Shown here: positions 24,701-36,164 of the stretch, piece by piece
How positions within the stretch are numbered: the first letter of the stretch is position 1
How the letters are laid out: each line of letters opens with the position of its first letter
NCBI RefSeq assembly: GCF_037975245.1
Contig: NC_092566.1
Coordinates: 17,579,001 to 17,643,000, forward strand
Reading direction: 5' to 3'
Source: Apostichopus japonicus
Lineage: Eukaryota > Echinodermata > Holothuroidea > Aspidochirotida > Stichopodidae
DNA length: 64,000 bases
Notes under the pieces: generated by a model
Seen by the model: only the letters and a program-made list of their open reading frames with translations
Told to the model about the DNA's origin: nothing
Databases searched by the model: none
Position numbers and translations under genes: made by a program

Positions 24701-27700
24701 AGCGCCAGGATTATATTTTGTATAATATCCATGAACGGTAAACGCGTTAACTGTTTAAATAGATGTAGTTTCTTTCCCTTTAATTGTACTTCCAACAAGA
24801 ACTTTGCACTGATCATAGATTTCGTCTTTTGAAAGAGTTTTATAAGGCATTAAAGGAGTCTGAGTACGTTGCCATAAAATGTTGTTCGTATTTGTAATCA
24901 TCTGTTATTAATGATTTTTACTTTTTTCCTATATCAGGGAGGGTACTCGTCCACGAATGGGGCCATTACAGATGGGGTTTGTTCAACGAATATCCAGACC
25001 CCATCGGAGATCCAGAACATTACAGGCAGTTATATTTTTCGGTAGAAGAAGGAAAATGTCTCCTATCCGTGTAAGTACACGAAATTCGTAAGGTGAACGT
25101 GTTTCTAGAAGGGGTATGGGAAGTATGGGGGAGGTGATCGAAGGTACACTATGTATACCGTCAAAATAATGTCAACCATTTCATTTCACCTGACACAGAA
25201 GTAAAAATCGAAAAGCAATTGTAAACACACTGTGTTCTCTAGTTATTATAAAGGTTTATACAACAACTAATTATATTCCGGCCATTTGATTGGTCAATTG
25301 CTCGTCGATTGCATGCAAAATCCGCTCTATTGCACTCTATGAAATAGAACCATGTGTTATACTTTTTTGACAGCACTTTTTTTCAATGGTAAGAGAGCAG
25401 AGAAACCTGTCTGTTCAATACAATCTGTTGCATGAGTGCATTTTATATCCAAATTTGGAGTTGTTGTATAAAACAAATAATGAATGGTTTCCATTCGTGC
25501 AATAGTGCGAATATTTCATTCGTTGAAAGATATAATTTGTTTCATTCAACTCGGCTGCGCCTCGTTCAATGGAACATTCCATCTTTCAACTCATGAAATA
25601 TTTGCACTATTGCACTCATAACCATTTATTATTTGTATAATATCATATTTTGTGTAAATCTCATATGTCCTGGACCGAGTGATACAGAGCTGCAAACTGG
25701 ATACAATGTGGCATTAAGTCTAGTAAGTTCATCAACATGTTTACATGCCAATCCTTAAATTCCGTATGTACTTCTGTAATTGGATTCAGAGTTGTGAGGA
25801 TTTAAAAAAAAGTGTGGGGAAAGGAGGGAGAGGGGGGGGGTAAATAAATCCCCGACTAACTGATCCTTTATGGGAGGTCCAGAGGCAGATCAAGGTTTAA
25901 TAAAGCAGGGCACATGGCTATGAGTTCGTTAAAGCCGGTGTTCCATGTAGAGGCTCTAGCTTTATGAATAGGTCAAAACGCATGGTTGTGCGAGAAAATT
26001 ATTTTGAATATTTTTGTGAGGTTGAAACAGAAGGTGGGTTTACACCCCAAGATCCGCACATTAGGGCGTCCCGGGCCGGCGGGAAAGTTCGATTTATTTA
26101 AGAAAATAAACTGACGGTGTAGGTATAGGCGCAGGACTACCTCTCGTGCCTTACCAATCCTTGGCGCACGCCACCGATTGTACTATTTTTGTGCACGAGC
26201 CATTTAAAGATTTTGTAAGTTGAGACTATCTATAATCGGGAAGACTAATCGATACCGACATTCTTTTCTCATTTTTATTTGAATTAGTTGTACACGAGGC
26301 TGGAACATCACCTCTGTAACTTACAACGATGATGGAACATATGTTCCCAATACTGATGTGCCATCAATATCAGACCTTTTTACCTGTAAAAATTTGAATT
26401 TTATACCAAACAACATGCAAAGTACAACTGCTAGTATAATGTCCGGCTATACAAATTTTCCAACGGTAAGTTAATATAAACGGGACAAGACAAATATGAT
26501 CTTATAGATATGGAAATACCATTACAAACAAATAAGTACTATTATTTAAGATCTGATCAACATCATTCTATCTAATCGCTCCCTTAGGTAAAATGGGAAT
26601 GTCAAGTTCTGTCAAGGTCGTAACTGAGGTCAATGGTCAAAGGTATATTTTGTTGTGTCAAAATTCCTCCTAAACGGCTGTTCCGATTTTCTTTAAACGT
26701 GGTAGGAAGTTACCCCATAAACGGAACTCGCAGACTCGCAGAACAATAGGTCAGACGTCAAGGATCAATTATGCACAAAAACATGATTATTTAGTATTAT
26801 TTGTGTTTGGTGGCTGTAGCTTGAAGTGAAGTATCAAGTTATACCAAAATATGTGGTTGCAACGGTAACAAACATGAACGGTCAAAGTTCAGAGGTCAAA
26901 ATTAGTAAGTAGAGACATTTTGCTATAACTCTAAAGGGAATCATCGAATTGACTTGCAACCTCCACAGGTATAATGAATGGTTATGTCAAGCGCTATCAT
27001 ATTTTGTGGTTAACATGGGTGTTAATTTAAAAAAAAAGTATATAGCGCATGAATTTTTCATTACTGTGAATTTGCGACGAGATATGCAGCCCCATGGATT
27101 GTCCTCTTGTTATTTTGATAAGTAATGCTACATAACGATACTACTGTAGATATCACCTTTAAGCAACGGTTTCCCATGTTTACAAAGGTATTTCTGCTTT
27201 TTTTAAGGTGAGGAAATTTTGCGACGATTTGGAAACCACCGACCCAAGCTTAGAACACAACCCAGAAGCTCCGAATAAACACAATAGACTATGCAATCAA
27301 CGAAGCTGCTGGTCAATAATGAGAGATCATCCTGATTTTAAAGGTCAATGTTCTCAACTACCCAATGCAACGACGGAAAAGATGAAGACAATTATGATGC
27401 CAATGAGTTTTACGTTAACAAAAATCTCGACGATAACGATGACACATTATTTTGATTATCCAAATTAAGTTTACAACAAGATGACAATAACGATAAAAAT
27501 AACAGATTTGATGATGATGATGATGACGACGACGACGACGACGACGATGACCATGACGACGATGATAATAACGATGATGATAACGATGACGATCTGGGTA
27601 TAACAATGACGATGGCCATAATGATTAGGTTTCCAGCAATAAGTATGATTGTAACGTAGCTGTCGATGTCCTTGATCGTGTTGTTTGTATGTTGCATATT

Positions 27701-30700
27701 CATCCGTCTCTGCATGACGAAAAATGTGCATGAAAATAAAATGGCAAATTAACAATTAATCGCTCAACTAAAGGTTATCGTGTTTTTTTTCTAAACGAGA
27801 GTGTTTACGTTTTCTCTGCTCTCTTTCATTCCATAGATGCTAATTTGCCGAGTCTAGTAACTCTTGACGTGACTCCTTCTATTGTACTGGCACGTTCGAA
27901 ACCAAAGCGTGTTGTTCTAGTTTTGGATACATCTGGGAGTATGAATGTAAGTGTTTACTTTACATCACTATTTTAAACCATGACAGGAAATTCCAAAATT
28001 TTAACAAAACAAAATGGATGAACATCACTTGTTACGACCTTGGAACCTCGGAACATTATACAAATCCAAGCTACAAATGGAACAATCTAAAATATCTTTC
28101 TGTGTCTAAGATCTTATATGACATTTATCAAATATTCCATTAGTAGTTAAAACACAAACTAGATGAACTTCATTAATACTGCGAATAAACAAGGCATATT
28201 TGAATGAATATTCCTGTTGATTCATTGATTTAGTATACACACAAGTGCATGTTTCGAATACTTTTATTAATGTCTGCAACTTCTTTTGACTAATCCACAG
28301 AGTCTTAACCGAATTTCAAAACTCGCTTCAGTATCTCGAAACTTTATCACCAACGTAGTTGTCGACGGCAGTCATATTGGCATTGTACAATTTAGCAACC
28401 GCGGTATAAGGTTAAGTGGTCTTACCGTAGTAGATTCAGACGATACACGACAAAAACTAGCTGACTTGATACCGACGGATGCATCTGGGAGTACCTGTAT
28501 TGGATGTGGTCTGGAAATAGCTTTGGAGGTAAATAAAATAACAAACTTCGAAGTAATCCGAGAATTAAGTATTGAAGTAGACACCAAATCAACAATCATC
28601 ATTCATCTATGTGAAAGCACATTGTGTAAAACTTCCTCCAACAGCTGAGGAAGAATATTATTTCTCCTCGTATAATGAGGTAAACAAAATTTTTAACGAA
28701 AAAATAAAGTTCGCACACTCGGCAATGCTTTTTACTGAAATTTTTAGCTAATAGCAATAAAACCCTTCATAATTGTTATTAACGTTATAATCTATAATCT
28801 CCATTTCCTTCTCTTAAGATTTTGACAGAAAATGGAATGGACGCTGCAGGAAGTCTGGTAGTACTTGTGACGGATGGAAAAGACGGTGAAACTACTAAAA
28901 CGAACGATTTTAAAAACCGTTATATCGAGGAAGGTGTATCAATCGATGGTGTTGCTTTTAGTAACACTGCCGAAGAGAACATAGTTAGTCTGCAAATAGA
29001 AACGGGTGAGAAAATAACTTCTTAACTTAGAAAGACAATAAGTTGAGGTCGAAATTGTTTTATTATAAAGTGTCTTAAATAAAAACAAACGGCATTAGCC
29101 GAACAACCGACACATCTCGGGAAAGCTCGACCACTTGGAATAACCAGGAGGTGCAAAATATTCCTCTTAATGGGAAGGGACACCCTTTTCCCTGAACCCC
29201 TCACCAAAAGAGTTACTATCTTATCACCTCTCCACCAGTACTAATAAAGATGGTTGCGCCCTTGAGCTACAGCAAACAAAAAAGGGAGAAGATAAGAAAG
29301 ACCCATTAAGTTCTGTAAATTTGAGAATGGGAACACTCTTCAATCAATCAATCAATGATTGGCACACTGTTGTGACTAATCACTAAACATTATAACCTTT
29401 AAGACCACCCATGATACCATAAAACTATGAATCATTATCAATGTTTAAAAAAACCTCGGAATCTGTTACGTTTCCACTGAGTGAATATTTAAAATGATAA
29501 TGACCATTCCATATATCTGAGGCCATCACAGTTGGACATTAACTGTAGCATTTTACCCATAGGACACATTGATTGTTTGGATAATGTACGGTTCTATCGG
29601 TTTCTAGCTATTTCTGTCGGTGACACAGCTCCCATGGGGAGGGTAGGGAGGGGAGGGGGAGCTGGTGATATAAAAGGGGGCACCGATCAAGGGTATAGCT
29701 GTTGTATTTGTATGGTTGTACATAAAGAAAAAAAATAACTTTGCTCAAAACGGAATGGTAACACAGTGGTACATAGCAGGTTTTGTTAATACAGTAATAC
29801 ATGTTGAAAATATGTCATGAATATAAAAATAATGTTTTGCGGACCCTCTTAGGAGGCAAATTGTTCCTCCAGACCGATGCCCCTTCTTCCACTGGCTTAT
29901 ACGAGGCATTTCAATCAACAATGGAATCTGGTATAGCGGAGAATAACAGACGCATTGAGGTAAGCTTCAGGTTCAAAGCCAAAAGAAACCAGATCCTGCA
30001 TGATAACGTTTCACAAAATATATAAATTCCTACTGCGTTTTGTCACTTTTCCTGAAGAGGAACATCTGGGTGGATTGATAAAGACTCTAATAGGAGTATG
30101 CCACCTCAAAAGAAAAACATCGACCTAAGACTTTCTGACCTCAAACAACATGTTTACAGTGCCGTACAAATTGGTCACGAACCCATTCACGGGTACTCTG
30201 TTGTTCGTATGTTGTTACAAAAACGTTTATTGTAGAGTTTATTAGAAGTGATAAATCAATGGATTGACATTAGGCCTAACATTTAGGACTACTGTAAGGA
30301 AGCCGACCTCACCATCAATTAAGCGTTGACTGGGTTTGCAAATGACAGCTATTGAATATTTTGTGCGAGGTTGAACAGTATACCGCACAGACCGTTTCCT
30401 GAATCCGCGTATCGCCGGCTGCCATTTGTAAACATCTTGTTTTCTTCTTCTAACTGACTGTTAAAACTGTTTCTGTTTTATCAGAGTATATTTACTCTAA
30501 TTTATGAAGCGGAAAAAGTGTAACTTTCTGAGAATTTTGCACAATATAATTTTAGAGTGCTAATTATCACTGTCCAGCTTTGAATTTTTATAACAGCTTT
30601 GCTTATTGTAACTTCAATGACACGTGTTACTTTTTAAAGTCTTAGAGTTTACATGTGACTTTTATAACTTACTTATGTTCTACTTCACCTTTCAAGTTGC

Positions 30701-33700
30701 ATGCGTCCTCGTCAACATTTGAACCTAATCAGGTATTTTCTTCTGGGGTTTACATTGATCCAACGGTTGGAAATAACACGCTTTTCGATTTTTCGTACTT
30801 CGGTGGTGCACTAGATGCACAACGTAAGTTGCTTTGTAACAACTTTTTCGAGTTTAACCAGACGACTTAAGGCACAAACTGAACATTTGAAAACACTGCT
30901 ATCAGTATAGGTTGCATTTCTATAGCATTTTTTTTATTTCGAGTGTGAGCGTTTAAACAACTAAGGTTCATTAATTGAACTGACTAGACTATGGAATATT
31001 CTACACAGACCAATTTGGTCAGTTGTTTCAGTTGCCACGCAAAGTTCATTGAGAACACATAAAAGAACTAAATTTTCACTGAGTTATTATAATTTATGAA
31101 ACAAAAAATTAACAGTAAGATTTAGGAATGTATACCGAGGAGCCTGTGGCATTGTCAAGTTAAACTTAAATGTCAATATATGGAGATCTGGAATAGCTAT
31201 AGCTTTTTTCCTTTTGAATATCATATATAAATATTCAACTCTGCATAAAGTCATCCTTTAGATCCTGGGTTTTATGTTAAGTCTGATTTGTATTCAGCAA
31301 GTTGTGTAACATTATTGATTTCAGTTTGCATGACTAGACGACTTCTTTAAATTACGTCTCATTCGAACGTGTGGTCAGAAGTAGGGTCCACTTGCAGGCG
31401 AATATTCAATTTTGAGTAAAGTAATCCTTAATTCCTGGGTTTTGTGTAAGCTTTGATTTGGTTTCAGGAAGTTGTGTGAATTTACTGACTTCACGATTTT
31501 GCATGAATATGAAAAGGTTTACTTAACTTAGAGCTATTTTTGAACTTGGATTCTGAAGCAAGGTCTACTTGACTCGGCGTTAGGAGACAGCACAGGCCAA
31601 TCATCAGCTTATAGAAACTACATGCTACTACCGTGTCCAAGTCCCAAACTATAAACGTCTGGAGACGGCAATATCCGCCTGAAACCTTGATAGTAAATTC
31701 ATGAAATATGATTTTGTGTTCATTCTTGATTAAAAGATCCATAATGCTCTAAAGTAGCCATTAGGTCAGTTTATCGTAATTTGGTAGAGACTGGGGACCA
31801 GTTTTTGTTTGTTTTCAGCATTGCAGATTGTCATAACCAATCCCATGGATGAGGTTTTCGATGTCAGCCACGAAGGTTACGGCGAAGATTTGACTTTTCA
31901 GATAGTTACTGTTAGAATACCAGGAACTGCTGTGGTACGATATTTTGTTGGTTATGAGTTCTACATTTACTTCTGAAAGGGCAGTACCGTATCAGGTTTG
32001 CCTTTTCTCTCGTCCAGCGGTTGATAACATACATTATTGTGAGCATAAAATTGTACGTACTTTTTATTTGCTGAACTTTTCGCGGAATAGGTATATGGCC
32101 CCGCCTCCGAAGTAATTTCTAATATCAATGTGGTGTCAAAGTATACATGTACATTTGAATATTAATCGCAAGAATGGGTAAAGTTAAATAATTTGTTTTA
32201 AATTTCCCAACAACGGGCACTTTTTATATCATTTTGGTTGTAATTTCTCAACAACACAGCACTTTTTAAATTACGTGAAAACCTGGAATACCTTTAATTA
32301 ACAAATGGGTAAAAGGTTACCTTCCTATAACATGGAGAGCTTCTACTTTATAAATAGAAAAACTGACACTTTTGAGAATCTTCACAAATTGGGAGTACTA
32401 ATTCCCACCCCATAGCAACCAGCTAGAATTCTCAATATTATCAAACATTTACTGTAAAAGGTGGAGCTTATGGTTGCTATTTGCAAGGCTTAAACATATA
32501 TCGAATTCTATCGAATTTTTGATCATTGCTATATATTTGCAGCCTGGGTTTTGGAGTTACAAGGTTACAAATATAAACAGTTCTGCGATTGGTGTTCTCA
32601 TTACCATATCGACTCTCGCATCGCAAGATGGTGTCGATCCAATCATCGTTTCTTCAGAACTGAGTGGTTCTATTACAGACTTTGCCAATGACAAACCTCT
32701 GATAGCATTTGGCGAGGTTCGTCAAGGAACGTATCCAATTATCAATGTCATGGTTATTGCAACCATTGAACGTCCTCCTGATCCAAAAGGTATTCCTCAA
32801 GATCCTGTGCAGATACAACTTTTGGATAATGGTGCTGGTAGGTACACTTATGTATTCACAATAAAATGTATAAATATATAAATAAAAAAAGGTTTAATGC
32901 AACTTTGAATTATACGAATATATCATAGTTCTTCTTCTTTTAACTAGCCAAACTGATATTTTGTACCTCTGTGGACATCCAGCAATTCCCAAATGTAGCA
33001 GTTTTATTTCAGAGTTTATGTCATTACTTCTACTATGTATCATGTTGATTTACACTTGCTACATCATGGAGCGTCCCCTACAGCCGTGTGGCGTCTACCA
33101 ATGTTATCAGTGTTATTTATCGTCATTACGTTTCCATTTCTGCACTTCTGGTCAAAAACACACGATGGCAAGGTAACTTCGAATCAAAGTCTCGGCCTGG
33201 CGATACTACTCACTGATCATGACAGTGTTTGCTCATTGGCATTGTATACCAGATTAGGCGCACTCTTTTGAAAACACGCGGTGTTAGAGTACACGTCATT
33301 CCTGTATGTATATATTCGAATACTCGTAAATCTTGGAGTCTAAATGCACTCTCCAAAAAGAAGGACTCAGCATATGTAAGCCATACAAACCCAATCTACC
33401 TGCTTTCAATCACTTCCATTTGTCTTTACCTTCGACCAATTTTGCGACTGTTTTTTAACTATACTTTAGGTCATCTGAGACTCGTTCGTTTATCTTGATC
33501 CCCCATCACTGTTAGGAGGCGATACGAAAGATAGCGTTTTTCTTCTGGTCTGTCCGCAAAAGACAGAACTGTAGTTGCCAATGAACTCAAATCAAACGTC
33601 TTCGCGTTTCAGTTTATAATTATTTTAATGAATATGCATTATTTTCTCAGGAGCTGATGTAACGAAAAATGATGGCATTTACTCTCGCTATTTCACGAAC

Positions 33701-35707
33701 TTACTGGTGTTGGATTTTATGGCATCAAATTGGCCTTTTTCAATGAAATTGGTTCAGCAATTATACTGAGGCCTGCTGAACTTCCATTTTCTCGTGTACC
33801 AGCTTATGTTGATCCACAAGAACTTTTGAAAGGAAACATTCCAATCATTGGTGAGTTTGGAAAATCACATACAAACTGACCTTCTGATCAGATCTCGAAT
33901 TGTGTAAAAGTAAGTTGGCCTGACATTTCGATCCTAGCAGGATCTTCTTCAAAGGCTAAAATCGGATCAAAGGCTAAAATCAGATCTCGAATTAACCGAC
34001 GACATTGAAAGCGAAGTGTCGCCGTTTCTTATATGCCACTTGCGTAATGCCTTTGTTGCCCACATTGTTAAAATCATCCTTTTAAACCAAGTTGACTGTT
34101 AACCACTTTTCTTCATAATTTGCACATTTCGTGGCATTACACTGCAGCCATACTGAGTTTAAATATTTTGTTTCAAAAATCCTGCAGTTTTCCTAAATTA
34201 GGTTCGGCAAACTCTAACATACAAAATGTCCTCAAATATACATTCATGATATGATTGCGTAAACTCCTCAACTTATGATTTATTGCTCTTTTTCATCTCA
34301 ATCCAATTTTATATATTCAAAAATGAAGTGTTACTATCTAGTTGACAATATGGTTCCAAGAGATGACCTCTGCAATGTTTCAAGCAAAGTATTAAATTGG
34401 AAAAAAATACTATGACATTAAAATGCCTGTGAAGGTAATTACCATTACCTGTATGAGTAGTCGTTCTCCATGACATGTGGCATATCGAGATATATACCCC
34501 AGTTAGTTCTTATATGCTAAATTCTGTTCAGATGGTACTATCTTGCCCTTACCTGGTATTCCTGTTCCTGAACCTGACAGTGCACCAGCACCGAGTTTTT
34601 CAAGAGGCATATCCGGGGGTTCCAGTCGAGTCCCCGAAATACCGGAGAATTGGAGCCCTGGTGATGACGTTTTCCCTCCAAATGCTATACTTGACTTGAT
34701 AGTGACATCGTCGTCTTATGAAAATGAAACAGCAACATTGCAATTTACAGCTCCTGGAGACGATTTGGATAGCGGATACGGTAAATATGCCAGCTGTCAC
34801 TTTTATTGGAATATTGACTACTTATATAACATAATTAGGATATATTGTCTCCAGTTTAATAAAGTTTCAAAAGTCGCTAATCATATTTAGGTGAATCAAG
34901 AATTCCGAATTTCAAAATTCCTTTTACTCTTGTAGCCAATAAGAAAAAGGTATCAAGCAAGATGCGCCATTCTATTCTTTCTTAACACGGCTTCTTTTTC
35001 AAATATCTAAGCTTTTAAAGTTCGTAAACACGGGTGAGGTTTGGAATGGAAAAAAACTCTACCTGCTTTCTACTAGAGATCAAACTGTTTCATCCTATTC
35101 AACAGCTTCGTTTTACGTCATTCGGGTAGCTGAGTCTAGCAATCACTTCAAAAACAACGGGACCTCCATCCTCCCACTGAACACTACTGATATTATTCAA
35201 GGAAACATTTTGTCACCAAAACTGTCTGGGGAGCGTGAAGTTTTCGTTGTAAGGATTTCGATTCCAGCAAAAGGAACCATGTTCTCTTATCATTTCGCAA
35301 TACATGCCGTGGATAACTTTGGTAACCAAGGAGATATTTCCAACATAGCCTCAGTAACTATTGATGTACCTATCCCTCTTACGTCACCTGCTCCTGTAAC
35401 TACTGAATTGCCATCAACAACAACAACAGCAACAGTAGCAGCAACAACAGCAGAACCTACTGAAATATCGTCGACATTGCAGGAAACGACAGCAGGAGAT
35501 GAACCGGCCGTCACAATAGGATTGGTAGGAATAATCACTGGAATAACGTTCATATTGGTGATCGTTGTTTGTGGTTTCTTTTGCCTGATCTATGTTGTGG
35601 CAAAGAGAAGAGCTAAAGCAATAGGACACGGGCAAGGGGATGACCACGAGAGAGGGTACGCTGATCCACACACGGTCAAGAATAAAGTCTTCGCAATTAA
35701 AAATTAA
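21575..35707 (+). CDS. CLCA-like: CLCA-family gene, copy A (15 exons; frameshifts in exons 13 and 15)
   Basis: Calcium-activated chloride channel regulators are secreted or membrane-tethered self-cleaving metalloproteases that modulate chloride channels; they are not channels themselves. Exons: 21575-21754, 22445-22754, 24938-25070, 26288-26465, 27208-27343, 27837-27946, 28301-28528, 28819-29005, 29853-29959, 30697-30823, 31819-31934, 32543-32837, 33651-33850, 34532-34780, 34901-35707. All donors start GT, all acceptors end AG, and phases are mutually consistent. Domains in order: signal peptide (about 1-24), CLCA N-terminal domain with HEWGH (H169, E170, H173), Cys-rich segment, VWA (about 320-520) with MIDAS D343-S345-S347, beta-rich region, FnIII-like region, Thr-rich stalk, one transmembrane helix and a basic tail. 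Allowing for the lesions, about 1121 residues against 914 in human CLCA1. A 1-bp deletion near 33701 and two in exon 15 (near 34914 and 34945) break the frame, so it may be a pseudogene, a truncated secreted form, or affected by sequence error. Confidence 0.85.
22445..22754 (+). CDS. CLCA copy A exon 2 (CLCA N-terminal domain)
   Basis: Encodes EMVNDASSYLYEATNNRAFF, then VTILIPDTWPDKPDY and YEGCGKQAAYIHLTSHFLLN: the helix-strand start and GCG..G.YIHLT.HFLL signature of the CLCA N-terminal domain. Ends in phase 1 at AAAG|GTTTGG. Confidence 0.88.
23382..23576 (+). other. Conserved ORF fragment in intron 2 of copy A (65 codons)
   Basis: Preceded by a good acceptor (tcgcttgcag), it reads ETETYWDRKGCYALCNRKDQ and on to a TAA. 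Unit B keeps a related frame at 43199-43376, differing by a whole codon near the start, but its acceptor is shifted by one base. No donor follows. I do not recognise the sequence. It may be an alternative terminal exon or a decayed exon of another gene. Confidence 0.35.
24938..25070 (+). CDS. CLCA copy A exon 3 (HEWGH zinc-metalloprotease motif)
   Basis: Encodes RVLVHEWGHYRWGLFNEYPD, the CLCA zinc motif HExxHxxxGxxDE with one change: Asn (codon 24985-24987) instead of the acidic third ligand. The His pair and catalytic Glu are intact. Enters phase 1, leaves phase 2 at GTAAGT. Confidence 0.9.
25251..25640. mobile_element. Fold-back MITE-like insertion in copy A intron 3
   Basis: Present in unit A and absent from the matching position in unit B (about 44948-44970). 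It contains a near-perfect inverted repeat at 25473-25637 whose arms begin acaaataatgaatgg and its complement, meeting near ttcaactcggctgcgcctcg. A second inverted pair (gtttatacaacaact at 25251 and its complement at 25459) brackets the left part. No ORF, so non-autonomous. Confidence 0.7.
26288..26465 (+). CDS. CLCA copy A exon 4 (Cys-containing segment)
   Basis: Encodes CTRGWNITSVTYNDDG and on to QSTTASIMSGYTNFPT, the segment that in the family links the protease motif to the VWA domain (C..G.., then ..ASIM). Six bases longer than copy B exon 4, a whole-codon difference, while both keep the phase. Confidence 0.8.
27208..27343 (+). CDS. CLCA copy A exon 5 (FC...HN.EAPN motif)
   Basis: Encodes VRKFCDDLETTDPSLEHNPE followed by APNKHNRLCNQRSCWSIMR, matching the CLCA motif FC....HN.EAPN..N..C..RS.W. 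Ends phase 1 at AAAG|GTCAAT. Confidence 0.85.
27508..27600. repeat. (GAT/GAC)n trinucleotide repeat, intron 5 of copy A
   Basis: Runs of GATGAT then GACGAC. The matching place in unit B is expanded mainly as the hexamer GATGAC (48212-48380). Confidence 0.9.
27837..27946 (+). CDS. CLCA copy A exon 6 (VWA start, MIDAS DTSGSM)
   Basis: Encodes LPSLVTLDVTPSIVLARSKP then KRVVLVLDTSGSMN. DTSGSM is the DxSxS metal-ion-dependent adhesion site of the VWA domain. Ends phase 0 at GTAAGT. Confidence 0.9.
28301..28528 (+). CDS. CLCA copy A exon 7 (VWA)
   Basis: 76 codons: RISKLASVSRNFITNVV, HIGIVQFSNRG, VVDSDDTRQKLADLIPT and GSTCIGCGLEIALE. The GST.I..GL segment supplies the VWA Thr-loop region. Confidence 0.9.
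28819..29005 (+). CDS. CLCA copy A exon 8 (VWA)
   Basis: Encodes AAGSLVVLVTDGKDG, containing the third MIDAS Asp, and VSIDGVAFSNTAEENIVSLQ, typical of the CLCA VWA (I..IA...A..NL..L). Leaves phase 1. Confidence 0.9.
29853..29959 (+). CDS. CLCA copy A exon 9 (end of VWA)
   Basis: Encodes GKLFLQTDAPSSTGLYEAFQ then ESGIAENNRRIE. This fits the VWA end, where family members have GG..F...D....L..AF. Phase 1 in, phase 0 out. Confidence 0.85.
30697..30823 (+). CDS. CLCA copy A exon 10 (beta-rich domain)
   Basis: Encodes LHASSSTFEPNQVFSSGVYI and DPTVGNNTLFDFSYFGG; the VD.TVGN.T.F motif marks the domain after the VWA in CLCA proteins. Confidence 0.85.
31819..31934 (+). CDS. CLCA copy A exon 11
   Basis: Encodes LQIVITNPMDEVFDV then GEDLTFQIVTVRIPGTAV. 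Matches the family segment of the form P.I.L.DP.G..Y preceding W.Y. Ends at GTACGA. Confidence 0.8.
32543..32837 (+). CDS. CLCA copy A exon 12 (beta-rich domain)
   Basis: Encodes PGFWSYKVTN, VLITISTLASQDG, KPLIAFGEVRQGTYPIINVM and PVQIQLLDNGAG. This is the G.W.Y......V.V.S.A and V.QG..PI....V.A block of CLCA proteins. Leaves phase 1. Confidence 0.88.
33651..33850 (+). CDS. CLCA copy A exon 13 (1-bp deletion, frameshift)
   Basis: Starts GADVTKNDGIYSRYFT, the family's GADV.KNDGIYSRYF motif. Copy B has cacggactttactgg where copy A has cacgaacttactgg, one base fewer near 33701. The exon is 200 nt against 201 in copy B, and the shifted frame reaches a TGA before the exon ends. Translation would stop before the FnIII-like region, stalk and membrane anchor. 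Confidence 0.85.
33902..33978 (-). mobile_element. 77-bp solo Penelope-type terminal fragment with hammerhead-like core
   Basis: Absent from copy B at the same place. Flanked by a perfect 15-bp direct repeat, atcagatctcgaatt, at 33887-33901 and 33979-33993. The insert shares the gtaagttggcctgac..ttcgatcct block with the larger element at 45934-47305. Minus strand 33917-33955 resembles a hammerhead core (TTGAAGA, hairpin, GAAA, TGTC), but the first C of CTGAAGA is changed, so it is probably inactive. Confidence 0.75.
34532..34780 (+). CDS. CLCA copy A exon 14 (Pro-rich linker and FnIII-like start)
   Basis: Encodes GTILPLPGIPVPEPDSAPAP, SRGISGGSSRVPEIPE, PNAILDLIVTSSSYENET and LQFTAPGDDLDSGY. 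The P..I.DL......... L.WTAPG.D.D.G pattern is the FnIII-like part of CLCA proteins. Leaves phase 1. Confidence 0.88.
34901..35707 (+). CDS. CLCA copy A exon 15 (FnIII end, short Thr stalk, TM helix, tail; two 1-bp deletions near its start)
   Basis: The phase fits an acceptor at gtgaatcaag|aattcc, giving EFRIS, matching the family's YEIR.S. Relative to copy B one base is missing near 34914 and another near 34945, so the initial frame closes quickly. The downstream frame is open from about 34940: KFVNTGEVWNGKKLY, FAIHAVDNFGNQGDISNIAS, a short Thr-rich stalk (about 35400-35500), a hydrophobic helix (IITGITFILVIVVCGFFCLI), AKRR and a hydrophilic tail ending at TAA (35707). Confidence 0.75.
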
Positions 35708-36164
35708 TTACAAAGGGAAGAAGAAGACAGATTTCAAGGATATTAATTAGTAATCATGCATGGCTATCTTTTTATGATGTCATCGCAATTCCTCCAAACA
35801 AGTATCTTGTTCCGTTTTGGAGAAATGCTACTATATAGTTCATATCTGGGAGATGTCAGTTGTAAATCTGTGATATCATAGTGCCGTTAAGATCAGAAAC
35901 CTTTACTTTCTTTTTGTTTTTCTTTTCATATTTTCAAGGAAAATTTGAAACCCCTGCCATCATTTGGCCCTGAAAAGAGCTTCAATATTTTAGAATCAAC
36001 ATTTGGAAAATCCATATTCATGTAAGAAAATAAACCTGTAATAGATAAAGGAAAACCATAAGGACAATGTAGCACATGCGGCTCGATGATGTCGTATGTA
36101 GACTTGACCAAGTCTTTAAACCTTGTTAGTGTTAAAATATTAGATCTTTAATCTGGAATAAGGC

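Noticed and set aside
33035..33271. ORFs in CLCA intron 12 (also 55827-56060)
   Set aside because: Retained between units because the duplication is recent, but frames differ between copies and no splice sites fit the exon phases.
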